From UBA5734 sp964528645 (lineage in GTDB: Bacteria > Bacillota > Clostridia > Saccharofermentanales > UBA5734): DNA of 64,000 bases. The position numbers were made by a program, and so were the translations under genes. The notes beneath the pieces were generated by a model that saw only the letters and a program-made list of their open reading frames with translations, did not search any database and was not told the DNA's origin. Positions 6,691-15,036 of the stretch are shown here, piece by piece (the stretch's first letter is position 1; each line of letters begins with the position of its first letter). The DNA lies in NCBI GenBank assembly GCA_964528645.1, contig CAZGSR010000010.1, positions 3,664 through 67,663 of the forward strand, written 5' to 3'.

Positions 6691-8472
6691 ATGGAAAATG
6701 AAGGAATGCTCGTTGGAGCTGTCTTTTTTTGCGCCTGTAACTGTGAATGGTGCCAGGAAAGAACAGCCTGTTTTATCCTGCCTACTGCGGCTGCATCACG
6801 CCTGACCATGATCGTCATCCTGGCCGTGGGCGTCCTGCTGTCGCTGGTGGTCGGATTCCTGATCGCCAATTCGATCAGTAAACCGCTGCGTCGTGGCCTC
6901 CTGATGATCCAGGAGCTGTCGAAAGGCCGCCTGGTCACGCGTCTGCACATGAAGCAGAAAGACGAAGTCGGCCAGATGGCGCAGGCGATGGACCAGTTCG
7001 CCGACGACCTGCAGGACAAGGTGATCAACATCCTCAACCGGATCGCCGCTGGTGATGTGAGTACCGACCTCGAGCTGCTGGACGAGCAGGATGAGATCAC
7101 CCCGGCCCTGATCCAGACGACGGCAGCAATCCGGTCCCTCGTGGCCGATGCCAATACCCTGGTCGAGGCCGCAGTAGCCGGTCAGCTGGACACCCGCGCG
7201 GACGCCAGCCGTCACCAGGGCGACTATCAGAAAATCGTCGCCGGCGTCAATCGCACCCTCGATGCCGTGATCCAGCCCGTGCAGGAAGCATCGAGCGTGC
7301 TGGAAGCGATGTCCGGGGGCAACCTGCAGCAGCGGGTGATGGGCGACTACCAGGGTGATCATGCCGCGATCAAGGTCGCACTCAACGGCACCCTCGATGC
7401 CCTGGCCGGCTATGTCGAAGAGATCGCCCAGGTCCTGACCGAAATGGCCAACTCGAACCTGGACGTAGCGATCACCGGCGACTACCGCGGCGACTTCGCC
7501 CCGATCAAGCAGGCCCTGAACCTGATCGTCGACAGCTTCAATGAACTGCTGAGCGAGATGAACAGTGCCGCCGAGCAGGTGGCCGCCGGTTCACGCCAGG
7601 TTTCGGACGGCAGCCAGGCCCTGTCCCAGGGTACAACGGAACAGGCCAGCTCGATCGAGCAGCTCAACGCCTCGATCACCGAGATTGCGGCCCAGACGAA
7701 ACAGAATGCGATCAATGCCAACGAGGCCAACGATTTGGCCGGCAAGGCCCGGGGCAATGCCGTCGAGGGCAATGGCCAGATGAAGCATATGGTGCGGGCG
7801 ATGTCGGAGATCAACGAATCTTCGACCAATATCTCCAAGATCATCAAGGTGATCGATGAGATCGCCTTCCAGACCAATATCCTGGCCCTCAATGCCGCGG
7901 TGGAAGCGGCGCGGGCCGGCCAGCATGGCAAAGGATTTGCCGTGGTCGCCGAAGAGGTCAGGAACCTGGCGGCCCGGAGCGCCAATGCAGCCAAGGAAAC
8001 AACGGCCCTGATCGAGGGATCGATCCAGAAAGTCTCGGCCGGGACCAGGATCGCCGATGACACGGCCAAGGCTCTGGACCAGATCGTGAACGATGTCTCG
8101 CGGGCAGCCGATCTGGTCGGTGCGATCGCCGTGGCCTCGAATGAGCAGGCGACCGGGATCGCCCAGGTCAACCAGGGCGTGGAGCAAGTCTCGTCTGTGG
8201 TCCAGGCCAATTCGGCAACCTCGGAGGAGAGCGCTGCGACCAGTGAGGAACTGTCGAGCCAGGCCGACCTGCTGAGGACCCTGATCAGCCGGTTCAAACT
8301 CCGCAGGTCCGGCCAGTTCCCGGGTCAACGGATGAGCGAAGCCGATTCCCGGGCGGTCGATCTTCACCTGAAAAAGCACGCCGTACCGGCTGCCGGCCAC
8401 GACCAGATAGCCGCCGGCCAGCGCCCGAAAATGAAGATCAACCTCAACGACATCGAATTTGGCAAGTACTGA
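6691..8472 (+). CDS. Methyl-accepting chemotaxis protein, sensor domain missing
   Basis: The C-terminal part is a complete transducer: one membrane helix (about residues 38-62), HAMP and HAMP-like linker repeats (about 63-300, including the repeated Y-x-G-D-x-x-x-I-K blocks), then the signalling domain with the hairpin tip EIAFQTNILALNAAVEAARAG. The first ~37 residues are an odd cysteine-rich stretch, and the usual first membrane helix and ligand-binding domain are absent. AAASRLTMIVILAVG looks like the sequence just before TM2 of a four-helix-bundle receptor, so an internal deletion seems likely. No good ribosome binding site precedes ATG 6691; ATG 6808 is the alternative. Control is by the upstream cyclic di-GMP riboswitch. 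Confidence 0.85.
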   Translation: MENEGMLVGAVFFCACNCEWCQERTACFILPTAAASRLTMIVILAVGVLLSLVVGFLIANSISKPLRRGLLMIQELSKGRLVTRLHMKQKDEVGQMAQAMDQFADDLQDKVINILNRIAAGDVSTDLELLDEQDEITPALIQTTAAIRSLVADANTLVEAAVAGQLDTRADASRHQGDYQKIVAGVNRTLDAVIQPVQEASSVLEAMSGGNLQQRVMGDYQGDHAAIKVALNGTLDALAGYVEEIAQVLTEMANSNLDVAITGDYRGDFAPIKQALNLIVDSFNELLSEMNSAAEQVAAGSRQVSDGSQALSQGTTEQASSIEQLNASITEIAAQTKQNAINANEANDLAGKARGNAVEGNGQMKHMVRAMSEINESSTNISKIIKVIDEIAFQTNILALNAAVEAARAGQHGKGFAVVAEEVRNLAARSANAAKETTALIEGSIQKVSAGTRIADDTAKALDQIVNDVSRAADLVGAIAVASNEQATGIAQVNQGVEQVSSVVQANSATSEESAATSEELSSQADLLRTLISRFKLRRSGQFPGQRMSEADSRAVDLHLKKHAVPAAGHDQIAAGQRPKMKINLNDIEFGKY

Positions 8473-8486
8473 GAAGGAGCACGACC

Positions 8487-9302
8487 ATGCTGGAAATTGG
8501 GCACGCTGAACTGTTGGAGTTCACCCGATTCATACGGCTCAATTTCGGGATCAATCTGGAAGCCAAGCACAAACTGGTCGAAGGGCGCCTGGGGCACTAC
8601 ATCCTCGATGCCGGATTTGCAAGTTTTTCCGATTTCCTGGACTACGCCTATAACGATGCATCGGGTAAAGAATGGCCGCGCCTGATTGAGCGCCTGACGA
8701 CCAACCACACCTATTTCTTCCGGGAATCCGCCCATTTTGATTTCCTGGCCCGGACTGTCCTGCCGCAGCTGGAGCAATCGGTTACCAATCGCGACATCCG
8801 TATCTGGAGTGCCGGCTGTTCCTCGGGCGAAGAACCGTATTCCATCGCCATGGTCCTGGCCCAGCATTTCGGCCTGGCGGGAAGCCTGTGGGACAAGCGG
8901 ATCCTGGCCACAGATATCTCAGCCCGTGTGCTGGAAACAGCCCGGGCGGGCCGCTACCCGACCAGTGCCCTGGAAGAACTGCCAGCCCGGTACAAGAGCC
9001 AGTATTTCAAAAAGCTCGAAGGTGACCAGTTTGAGATTGTGTCCCAGCTGCGGGACGAGGTCATTTACCGCTCCCTGAATCTGATTCATGATGAGTTCCC
9101 GTTCCGCAGCCGCTTCCATGCCATCTTCTGCCGCAATGTCATGATCTATTTCGATCCCAAGACCAAGAATGATCTGGTCGACCGGTTTTATGACTGGACA
9201 GAGCCGGGTGGCTATTTGTTCATCGGCCACACGGAGTCGATCAACCGCCAGGATTCCCGCTGGCACTACATCCGCCCGGCTGTGTACCAGAAACCTTATT
9301 GA
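8487..9302 (+). CDS. cheR: Chemoreceptor methyltransferase CheR
   Basis: The 271-residue protein is a SAM-dependent glutamate methyltransferase that adds methyl groups to chemoreceptors during adaptation. It has the N-terminal helical domain, the segment NHTYFFRES, the SAM-binding loop IWSAGCSSGEEPYSIAM and FCRNVMIYFDPKTK, all typical of CheR. AAGGAG precedes ATG 8487 by a good distance, and the gene starts 14 nt after the receptor. No C-terminal receptor-docking or TPR domain is present. Confidence 0.96.
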   Translation: MLEIGHAELLEFTRFIRLNFGINLEAKHKLVEGRLGHYILDAGFASFSDFLDYAYNDASGKEWPRLIERLTTNHTYFFRESAHFDFLARTVLPQLEQSVTNRDIRIWSAGCSSGEEPYSIAMVLAQHFGLAGSLWDKRILATDISARVLETARAGRYPTSALEELPARYKSQYFKKLEGDQFEIVSQLRDEVIYRSLNLIHDEFPFRSRFHAIFCRNVMIYFDPKTKNDLVDRFYDWTEPGGYLFIGHTESINRQDSRWHYIRPAVYQKPY

Positions 9303-9316
9303 AGGAGCCGCGAGAC

Positions 9317-10423
9317 ATGAGGAAACCCATCAAGGTCCTGGTCATCGACGATTCTCTGGTGTTCCGGGAGAGTCTGCGGCGTGTGCTGGACCAGGATCCA
9401 GCCCTCGAAGTGGTGGGTGTGGCAGCAGACGTTTTCCAGGCCAATGAGCTGATCGAAACCCTCCAGCCGGATGTCCTGACTCTCGACATCGAAATGCCGC
9501 GCATGAACGGGATCGAATTTTTAAAGCGCCTGATGGCCCAGTGCCCCCTGCCAGTCATTGTCATCAGTTCTGTCAGCCAGCGCGCTTTTGATGCCATCCG
9601 CGAAGGCGCCGTCGATTTTATCAGCAAACCAGCTACCGGATCGGGGGGACTTGCCAGCCTGGCGCGTGAGCTGATTCTGAAAGTGAAAATAGCCTCCACC
9701 GCCAAAATCGGACCTGCCAGACGTCAGGACTGTCCGCGCATATCACCAGCAACAGATGCAAAGACAGAAGAGACGCTCTCGAAACTGCGCCCGGGATTTC
9801 TGGATCCGGTCCAGCACAAACTCAAGGAAGAGCGCCCGGTCGAGCTGATCGTGATGGGTGCCTCGACGGGCGGGACTGAGGCAATCAGCAAGATCCTCTG
9901 CCAGCTGCCCGGAGATCTGCCCCCCATCCTGATCGTCCAGCATATGATGCCGTTGTTTACCAAATTGTTTGCCGAGCGACTGGACAAGTCCTGTCGTCTG
10001 GCTGTCTCCGAGGCAGTTGACGGCCTGATGCTGCGACGTGGCAGCGTCATCCTGGCTGCTGGTGAGCATCACCTGAGCATCATGAGGAACGGCCGGGATC
10101 TCGTTGTTTCCAGCCAGAAAGGCGAGCGGGTCAATGGCCATTGCCCCGCGGTCGATGTCTTGTTCGAGTCGGCCAGCCGGCTGAGAAATATCCCTCTGCT
10201 GGCGGTCCTGCTCACAGGCATGGGTTATGATGGCGCCAAGGGCATGCTCGCCTTGAAGAAGCAAGGCGCAATCACCATCGGCCAGGACGAAGACAGCTGC
10301 GTTGTCTACGGCATGCCAAAAGTTGCCTTTGATTTGGGCGGGGTCGACTTGCAAGTGCCTCTTGACCAGATGGCACCCCTGATTCTAGCCTGTACGAAAT
10401 CTCTGACACCTGGCAGGGTTTAA
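9317..10423 (+). CDS. cheB: Chemotaxis methylesterase/response regulator CheB
   Basis: CheB removes methyl groups (and deamidates glutamines) on chemoreceptors when phosphorylated. The receiver domain (1-115) keeps D11-D12, the phospho-acceptor D57 (LTLDIEMPRMNG) and the SKP lysine. The esterase domain (about 175-365) keeps the catalytic triad S183 (GASTGG), H209 (IVQHM) and D304 (GMGYDGAKGM). Start ATG 9317 follows GAAGGAG at 9301-9307. No cheA, cheW or cheY lies in the window, so the kinase must be encoded elsewhere. Confidence 0.96.
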   Translation: MRKPIKVLVIDDSLVFRESLRRVLDQDPALEVVGVAADVFQANELIETLQPDVLTLDIEMPRMNGIEFLKRLMAQCPLPVIVISSVSQRAFDAIREGAVDFISKPATGSGGLASLARELILKVKIASTAKIGPARRQDCPRISPATDAKTEETLSKLRPGFLDPVQHKLKEERPVELIVMGASTGGTEAISKILCQLPGDLPPILIVQHMMPLFTKLFAERLDKSCRLAVSEAVDGLMLRRGSVILAAGEHHLSIMRNGRDLVVSSQKGERVNGHCPAVDVLFESASRLRNIPLLAVLLTGMGYDGAKGMLALKKQGAITIGQDEDSCVVYGMPKVAFDLGGVDLQVPLDQMAPLILACTKSLTPGRV

Positions 10424-10432
10424 GGAGTGACT

Positions 10433-12580
10433 ATGCCTTTTTCCACTCCAGATCCTGACCTGAAATCCACCGCTCCTCTTGAAGACCGGCGGATCGTCGA
10501 GCCAGGCCGAGATGCGTGGCGGATCGTCTCTGTCTACATCGTAGCCAGCTTGTTCTGGGTCTTGTTCAGCGACCTGGTCCTGAACGGCCTGGACGTTGCC
10601 CCGCCAGTCTACCAGGCGATCCAGTACGTCAAGGGTGGCGCGTTCATTCTGCTCTCCGGCGGTATTTTCTACCTGATCCTGCAGCACAAATTGCAGCGGA
10701 TCCGGTTGTCAGATGAAACGATCCTGCGGGAAAATGCGAAGCTGGCCAGAACAGTGAACAACCTCAAGATCATCGAGCTGAGCCTGAGGCGACAGCAGGC
10801 TGAGCAAGCCGATCTGAGCGAAAACCTGCGCAAAGAAAAAGAGCTGCTCAACAACATCATAGAAAGTGCCCCGGTCTTCCTGATGGTCACGGATAACCGG
10901 GGTGCCATTGTCCAGTTCAACCCCTTTGCCGAGCAATTGACGGGTTATCGCTGGGCTGAACTGTTTGGCCGCAAGATGGATGTCCTTTTACAGCCAGACC
11001 GGTTCATTGAACCGGTTCTCGCTCCAGGCTTGTTTCCCAATCAAAGGCCAGACTGGATGGATGGTCAGGAAACGGTCGTTATGAGCAAGAATGGCACCCT
11101 GCAGACGATGCTCATGAGCAGCAGAACCCTGCTCAACACCAAAGGACTGGCCAAAGGCCACCTGATCATCGGCATGGATATCACAGAGCGGCGTCAACTG
11201 GAGCAGAAACTGCATCGACTGGCGTACGAAGATGTCTTGACAGGTCTGCCCAATCGAGTCCGGCTGATAGAAGATGGAACCGAGTTGATCGAAGATTCAA
11301 AGCGGCGTTCTCATCAACTGGCGTGTATCCACTTGGATGTGGATAATTTCAAGCAGATCAATGAAACCCTGGGCATGTCGGCGGCAGACGCCTTGCTGGT
11401 GGATCTGGCTGGTATGCTGAAGTCTTATGATCATCCAGGCATTCGCATGTACCGCCTGAATGGAGATGAGTTTGCCCTGGTCATGACCCAGGTCACAGAC
11501 CGTTCCCGCATTGCAGATACAGTCGACCAGATCTTTGAATGCTTCGGCCGGCCCTGGCGTCTGGCCGGCCATTCGCTGTTCATTACAATCAGTGCGGGTA
11601 TTGCCGTCTATCCCGATCATGGCGAAGACATGACCCAATTGATGCAAAATGCCCATGCAGCCTTGTCACATGCCAAAACGAAAGGCTGTAACAGCTGGAT
11701 GTACTTTGATCGCTGGATGCGTGAGTCTTCCTGGAAAAACATCCGACTGTACAATGATTTGCAGCAGGCGATTCATCATGGCCAATTCATCTTGCACTAC
11801 CAGCCCCTGGTTGATCTGGTGACGGATTCGATCATCGGCCTGGAGGCCCTGATCCGCTGGCCCGACCAGGCCGGAGGCTTTTATCCGCCCATGGAGTTCA
11901 TCCCCTTTTCGGAATCGACGGGCCAGATTGCGGCCATCAGCGACTGGGTGGTCCGCGAGGTCCATGCTCAGCGCCAGATCTGGCAGAGCCAGGGTGTCCG
12001 GCTGGTGGATATCTCCATCAATTTGTCTGGCAATCTGTTATCTGACGGCCAGGTCATCCCATTGTTTGAAAGGCTGGCTCGGCAAAATGGGCGGACCTGG
12101 CAAGGGATCGAGATCGAGATTACTGAGACAGCGGCTGTGAGCAATTTCGAACAGACCATCACGGTACTCGGTCGCCTGAAGGAACTCGGTTTTTCGATCG
12201 CCCTCGATGATTTTGGTACCGGGTATTCATCTCTGGCTTACTTGCGCAAATTGCCAATTGACCGGATCAAGATCGACCGGTCTTTTCTCCGCGATATCAC
12301 CGGAGATGATAACCAGCGGACCATTTACCAGTCCATTGTCACATTGGCCCACCAGGTCGGCCTTGAGGTGGTCGCAGAAGGCGTCGAGACAGCAGAACAG
12401 TTGCTGATGCTCAAAACCATCGGGTGCGACCTGGCCCAAGGGTATTACTTGTCGCGGCCTTTGCCAGCTGCAGACATCCGCCTGTTGCTGGAAAAAAGCC
12501 ACGGGTCAAGGATCATGCCCTTTCCTGGGTCCCATGCAGCTGGTGCTACAGACAGATCCTATCCAGCCAGAAAACATTAG
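10433..12580 (+). CDS. Membrane PAS-GGDEF-EAL cyclic di-GMP enzyme
   Basis: This 715-residue protein has two N-terminal membrane helices (about 25-45 and 60-82), a coiled stretch, a PAS domain (about 140-265), a GGDEF domain (about 270-425) and an EAL domain (about 445-695). The cyclase signature reads NGDEF (YRLNGDEFALV) instead of GGDEF and has no RxxD inhibitory site. The EAL domain looks intact (GLEALIRW, DDFGTGYSSLAYLRKLPIDRIKIDRSF). Net phosphodiesterase activity is therefore more likely than synthesis, though that is inference. It is the last gene of the riboswitch-led operon; TAAGGAG precedes ATG 10433 (a GTG at 10427 is possible). Confidence 0.93.
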   Translation: MPFSTPDPDLKSTAPLEDRRIVEPGRDAWRIVSVYIVASLFWVLFSDLVLNGLDVAPPVYQAIQYVKGGAFILLSGGIFYLILQHKLQRIRLSDETILRENAKLARTVNNLKIIELSLRRQQAEQADLSENLRKEKELLNNIIESAPVFLMVTDNRGAIVQFNPFAEQLTGYRWAELFGRKMDVLLQPDRFIEPVLAPGLFPNQRPDWMDGQETVVMSKNGTLQTMLMSSRTLLNTKGLAKGHLIIGMDITERRQLEQKLHRLAYEDVLTGLPNRVRLIEDGTELIEDSKRRSHQLACIHLDVDNFKQINETLGMSAADALLVDLAGMLKSYDHPGIRMYRLNGDEFALVMTQVTDRSRIADTVDQIFECFGRPWRLAGHSLFITISAGIAVYPDHGEDMTQLMQNAHAALSHAKTKGCNSWMYFDRWMRESSWKNIRLYNDLQQAIHHGQFILHYQPLVDLVTDSIIGLEALIRWPDQAGGFYPPMEFIPFSESTGQIAAISDWVVREVHAQRQIWQSQGVRLVDISINLSGNLLSDGQVIPLFERLARQNGRTWQGIEIEITETAAVSNFEQTITVLGRLKELGFSIALDDFGTGYSSLAYLRKLPIDRIKIDRSFLRDITGDDNQRTIYQSIVTLAHQVGLEVVAEGVETAEQLLMLKTIGCDLAQGYYLSRPLPAADIRLLLEKSHGSRIMPFPGSHAAGATDRSYPARKH

Positions 12581-12662
12581 ATCGCATTTGCCCACCTATG
12601 ATACAATTCTCCTGACCCCCCTAAGAATGATTCCAATTTGCCAACAGGTCAGGAGTGGCACC

Positions 12663-14063
12663 ATGCTCGACAGAAGTCGCCCCCTCAATCATCGACCGGT
12701 GCGTCCGGGCCCGGTCCTGTATTGGATGAACCGAGACCAGCGTGCGACTGATAACTGGGCCTTGCTCTCCGCCCAGCAGGCAGCCGTCCAGTCCGGTCAG
12801 CCGCTGCTGGTCATTTTTTGCCTGCAGGAGGCCTTTCTTGGCGCCCGGCCGGAGCACTTCAGTTTCATGCTCGAGGGCCTTCTGGAAACGGCGCGCGAGT
12901 TGCAGGATTTTAACATTCCGTTCATCGTTCGCCAGGGCAACCCGGACCGAGCGGTCCTGGCTGTCGCCGGGCAGATCCAGGCCGGTCTGGTTGTGACTGA
13001 TTTTTCACCGCTGCGCTTGCCACGCCAGTGGCGCAAGGATCTGGCCGCTGCTGCAGAGCAGGCTGGCTTGGCGGTATGGGAAACAGATGCTCACAACATC
13101 ATCCCCTGCTGGCTGGCCTCGGACAAACTCGAATTTGCCGCCCGCACGATCCGGCCGAAAATCCAGCGCCAATTGCCAGCCTGGCTGACCGATCTCCCGG
13201 CCTTGGTCCGCCACCCGGTCGATCTGGCAGGAGAATTGCTGCAGGACGTTTCCGGACCAGGCGCTCGTGCAGTCATCCAGCAAGCCTTGGCGGATCTCGC
13301 CCTGCAGTCTGCATCCGACGGTCGCCGCCAGACCTTGCCACCACCTGGCCCTGCTGCAGCCAGGCAGCGCCTGTCTCAATTCACCACAGAATCCCTGAAA
13401 GAGTTCGACCGGCGCAATGATCCGAATCTGCCGGTTTCTTCGCGCCTGTCGCCCTACCTGCATTTCGGCCAGATTTCGGCCCAGCGGGTGGCCCTGGCCG
13501 TCCAGGCGGCTGCCCAGGGCGAACCAGACTTGGCCACACCGGCAGCCTCGTTTCTCGAGGAACTCATCGTGCGGCGCGAATTGTCGGACAATTTCTGCTT
13601 TTACAATCCTGACTATGACAACTGGAATGGCTTTCCTGCCTGGGCCCGCCAGACGCTCGAGCGCCATCGCGCTGACCCGCGGGCCTACCGCTACAGCGAT
13701 GAACAGCTGGAAAATGGCCAGACCCACGACCCGCTCTGGAACACGGCCCAGCTCGAGCTGCGCGACACCGGCCAGATGCCGGGCTATCTGCGCATGTACT
13801 GGGCCAAGAAACTGCTCGAATGGTGTGCGACTCCAGAACAGGCCCAGCAGATTGCGATCGCCCTCAACGATGGTCTGGCGATAGACGGCCGCGATCCCAA
13901 TGGCTATGTCGGCATTGCCTGGTCGATCGGCGGGGTCCATGACCGGCCCTGGGGCGAGCGGCCGGTTTTTGGCACGATCCGGACCATGACCTATGATGGC
14001 TGCCGCAGGAAATTTTCAGTGGACGATTATATCCGGAAAGGACGGTACAGGAGAGATGGATAA
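12663..14063 (+). CDS. phr: Class II CPD photolyase
   Basis: The protein repairs UV-induced cyclobutane pyrimidine dimers with blue light, using FAD. The 466 residues carry a class II pattern: N-terminal PVLYWMNRDQRATDNWALL and the C-terminal block DGRDPNGYVGIAWSIGGVHDRPWGERPVFGTIR, which is diagnostic of class II rather than class I enzymes. ATG 12663 has an AGGAG site 10 nt upstream; the frame runs open further upstream but without a start signal. It heads a nine-gene run whose genes overlap or nearly touch, and its stop overlaps the next start by 8 nt. Confidence 0.95.
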   Translation: MLDRSRPLNHRPVRPGPVLYWMNRDQRATDNWALLSAQQAAVQSGQPLLVIFCLQEAFLGARPEHFSFMLEGLLETARELQDFNIPFIVRQGNPDRAVLAVAGQIQAGLVVTDFSPLRLPRQWRKDLAAAAEQAGLAVWETDAHNIIPCWLASDKLEFAARTIRPKIQRQLPAWLTDLPALVRHPVDLAGELLQDVSGPGARAVIQQALADLALQSASDGRRQTLPPPGPAAARQRLSQFTTESLKEFDRRNDPNLPVSSRLSPYLHFGQISAQRVALAVQAAAQGEPDLATPAASFLEELIVRRELSDNFCFYNPDYDNWNGFPAWARQTLERHRADPRAYRYSDEQLENGQTHDPLWNTAQLELRDTGQMPGYLRMYWAKKLLEWCATPEQAQQIAIALNDGLAIDGRDPNGYVGIAWSIGGVHDRPWGERPVFGTIRTMTYDGCRRKFSVDDYIRKGRYRRDG

Positions 14064-15036
14064 GGGACCTGTCACGCTCAAGGAGAAGCCAGTTATTGGC
14101 ATCAGTGCCTGCGGCTTCAATGCGCCCCTGCGCTACAACGGTCGCAGCATGGATTTCATCAAGGCAATCGGACGCGAGAAAGGCGATTTCCGCTGGTGCC
14201 CGGTCTGTCCGGAAACGGCTGCCGGGCTGGGTGTGCCGCGCGACCCGATCCATCTGGTTGGCCAGGACGGTCGTGCCATCTGGCAGGGCGAAGGTAAGAT
14301 CGTCAGCCGCAATGGCCACGATGTCACCGCGGTCATGCTCGCAGCTGCCCAGGAAAGCCTTGCCACCCTGCGCCGGGCCGGGGCGAAGGTGTTCATCTAC
14401 ATGGATGGCAGCCCCTCCTGTGGTGTCTACCGGACAACGCTGCGCAAACGAAGCCGGGGCAAGCCACCCGGTGTGTTCGGAGCCTTGCTCGATGATGAAG
14501 GCTTTTTCCTGATTCCGGCTTTGGAGATGCAAAGTCCGCTGAAATGGTGGGACTGGCGCCGCCGCATGCTGGCCTATCTCTGGCTGCAGGAAGTCCCGCT
14601 TAAAACCAGGGGCGACCTGTACGAGGCCTGGTATCGGCTCAAATTTCTCTGCCAGGAGCTCGATGACCCGTGGGCCCGTGAACAGGGCCGCTATCTGGCT
14701 GCACTGAAAGGCCGTCTCGAGCCGGAGGTCGCGGAACAATTCCGCCGCGAAGTCGGTGATGTGCTGCGCCGCCCCTCGACGCTGAAGCGGATCACCGGCA
14801 GCCTGTGGAAAAACTACAGCCATCACAAAAAAATCACTGGCCGGCCGGTTCCGGACATCCAGGACCCGTCAGTCCTGCGCAATGTCACGACCATTGCCCG
14901 GGAACTCATGATCATGGAACGGGAAGCCACGGAGGAAGGCATCCTGTTTGGCACGGCCCCTGTAACCTTGCGTAAAAAAAGATCAGACAAAGATAAAGTT
15001 GAGGCTGATTTCCATGACAGTGCAGACAGCGAGTAA
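14056..15036 (+). CDS. DUF523/TudS-like protein with C-terminal extension
   Basis: The N-terminal half (about 10-165) is a DUF523 (COG1683) domain with the conserved cysteines in ISACGFN, RWCPVCPE and GSPSCGV. In the characterised member TudS (thiouracil desulfurase) three such cysteines hold a [4Fe-4S] cluster. The C-terminal ~160 residues (DVLRRPSTLKRITGSLWKNY) faintly resemble DUF1722/YbgA, a domain often linked to DUF523 and to photolyases. AGGAG precedes ATG 14056, which overlaps the photolyase stop. A role in repair or salvage of damaged, thiolated or photo-modified bases would fit the neighbourhood, but this is inference. Confidence 0.8.
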   Translation: MDKGPVTLKEKPVIGISACGFNAPLRYNGRSMDFIKAIGREKGDFRWCPVCPETAAGLGVPRDPIHLVGQDGRAIWQGEGKIVSRNGHDVTAVMLAAAQESLATLRRAGAKVFIYMDGSPSCGVYRTTLRKRSRGKPPGVFGALLDDEGFFLIPALEMQSPLKWWDWRRRMLAYLWLQEVPLKTRGDLYEAWYRLKFLCQELDDPWAREQGRYLAALKGRLEPEVAEQFRREVGDVLRRPSTLKRITGSLWKNYSHHKKITGRPVPDIQDPSVLRNVTTIARELMIMEREATEEGILFGTAPVTLRKKRSDKDKVEADFHDSADSE

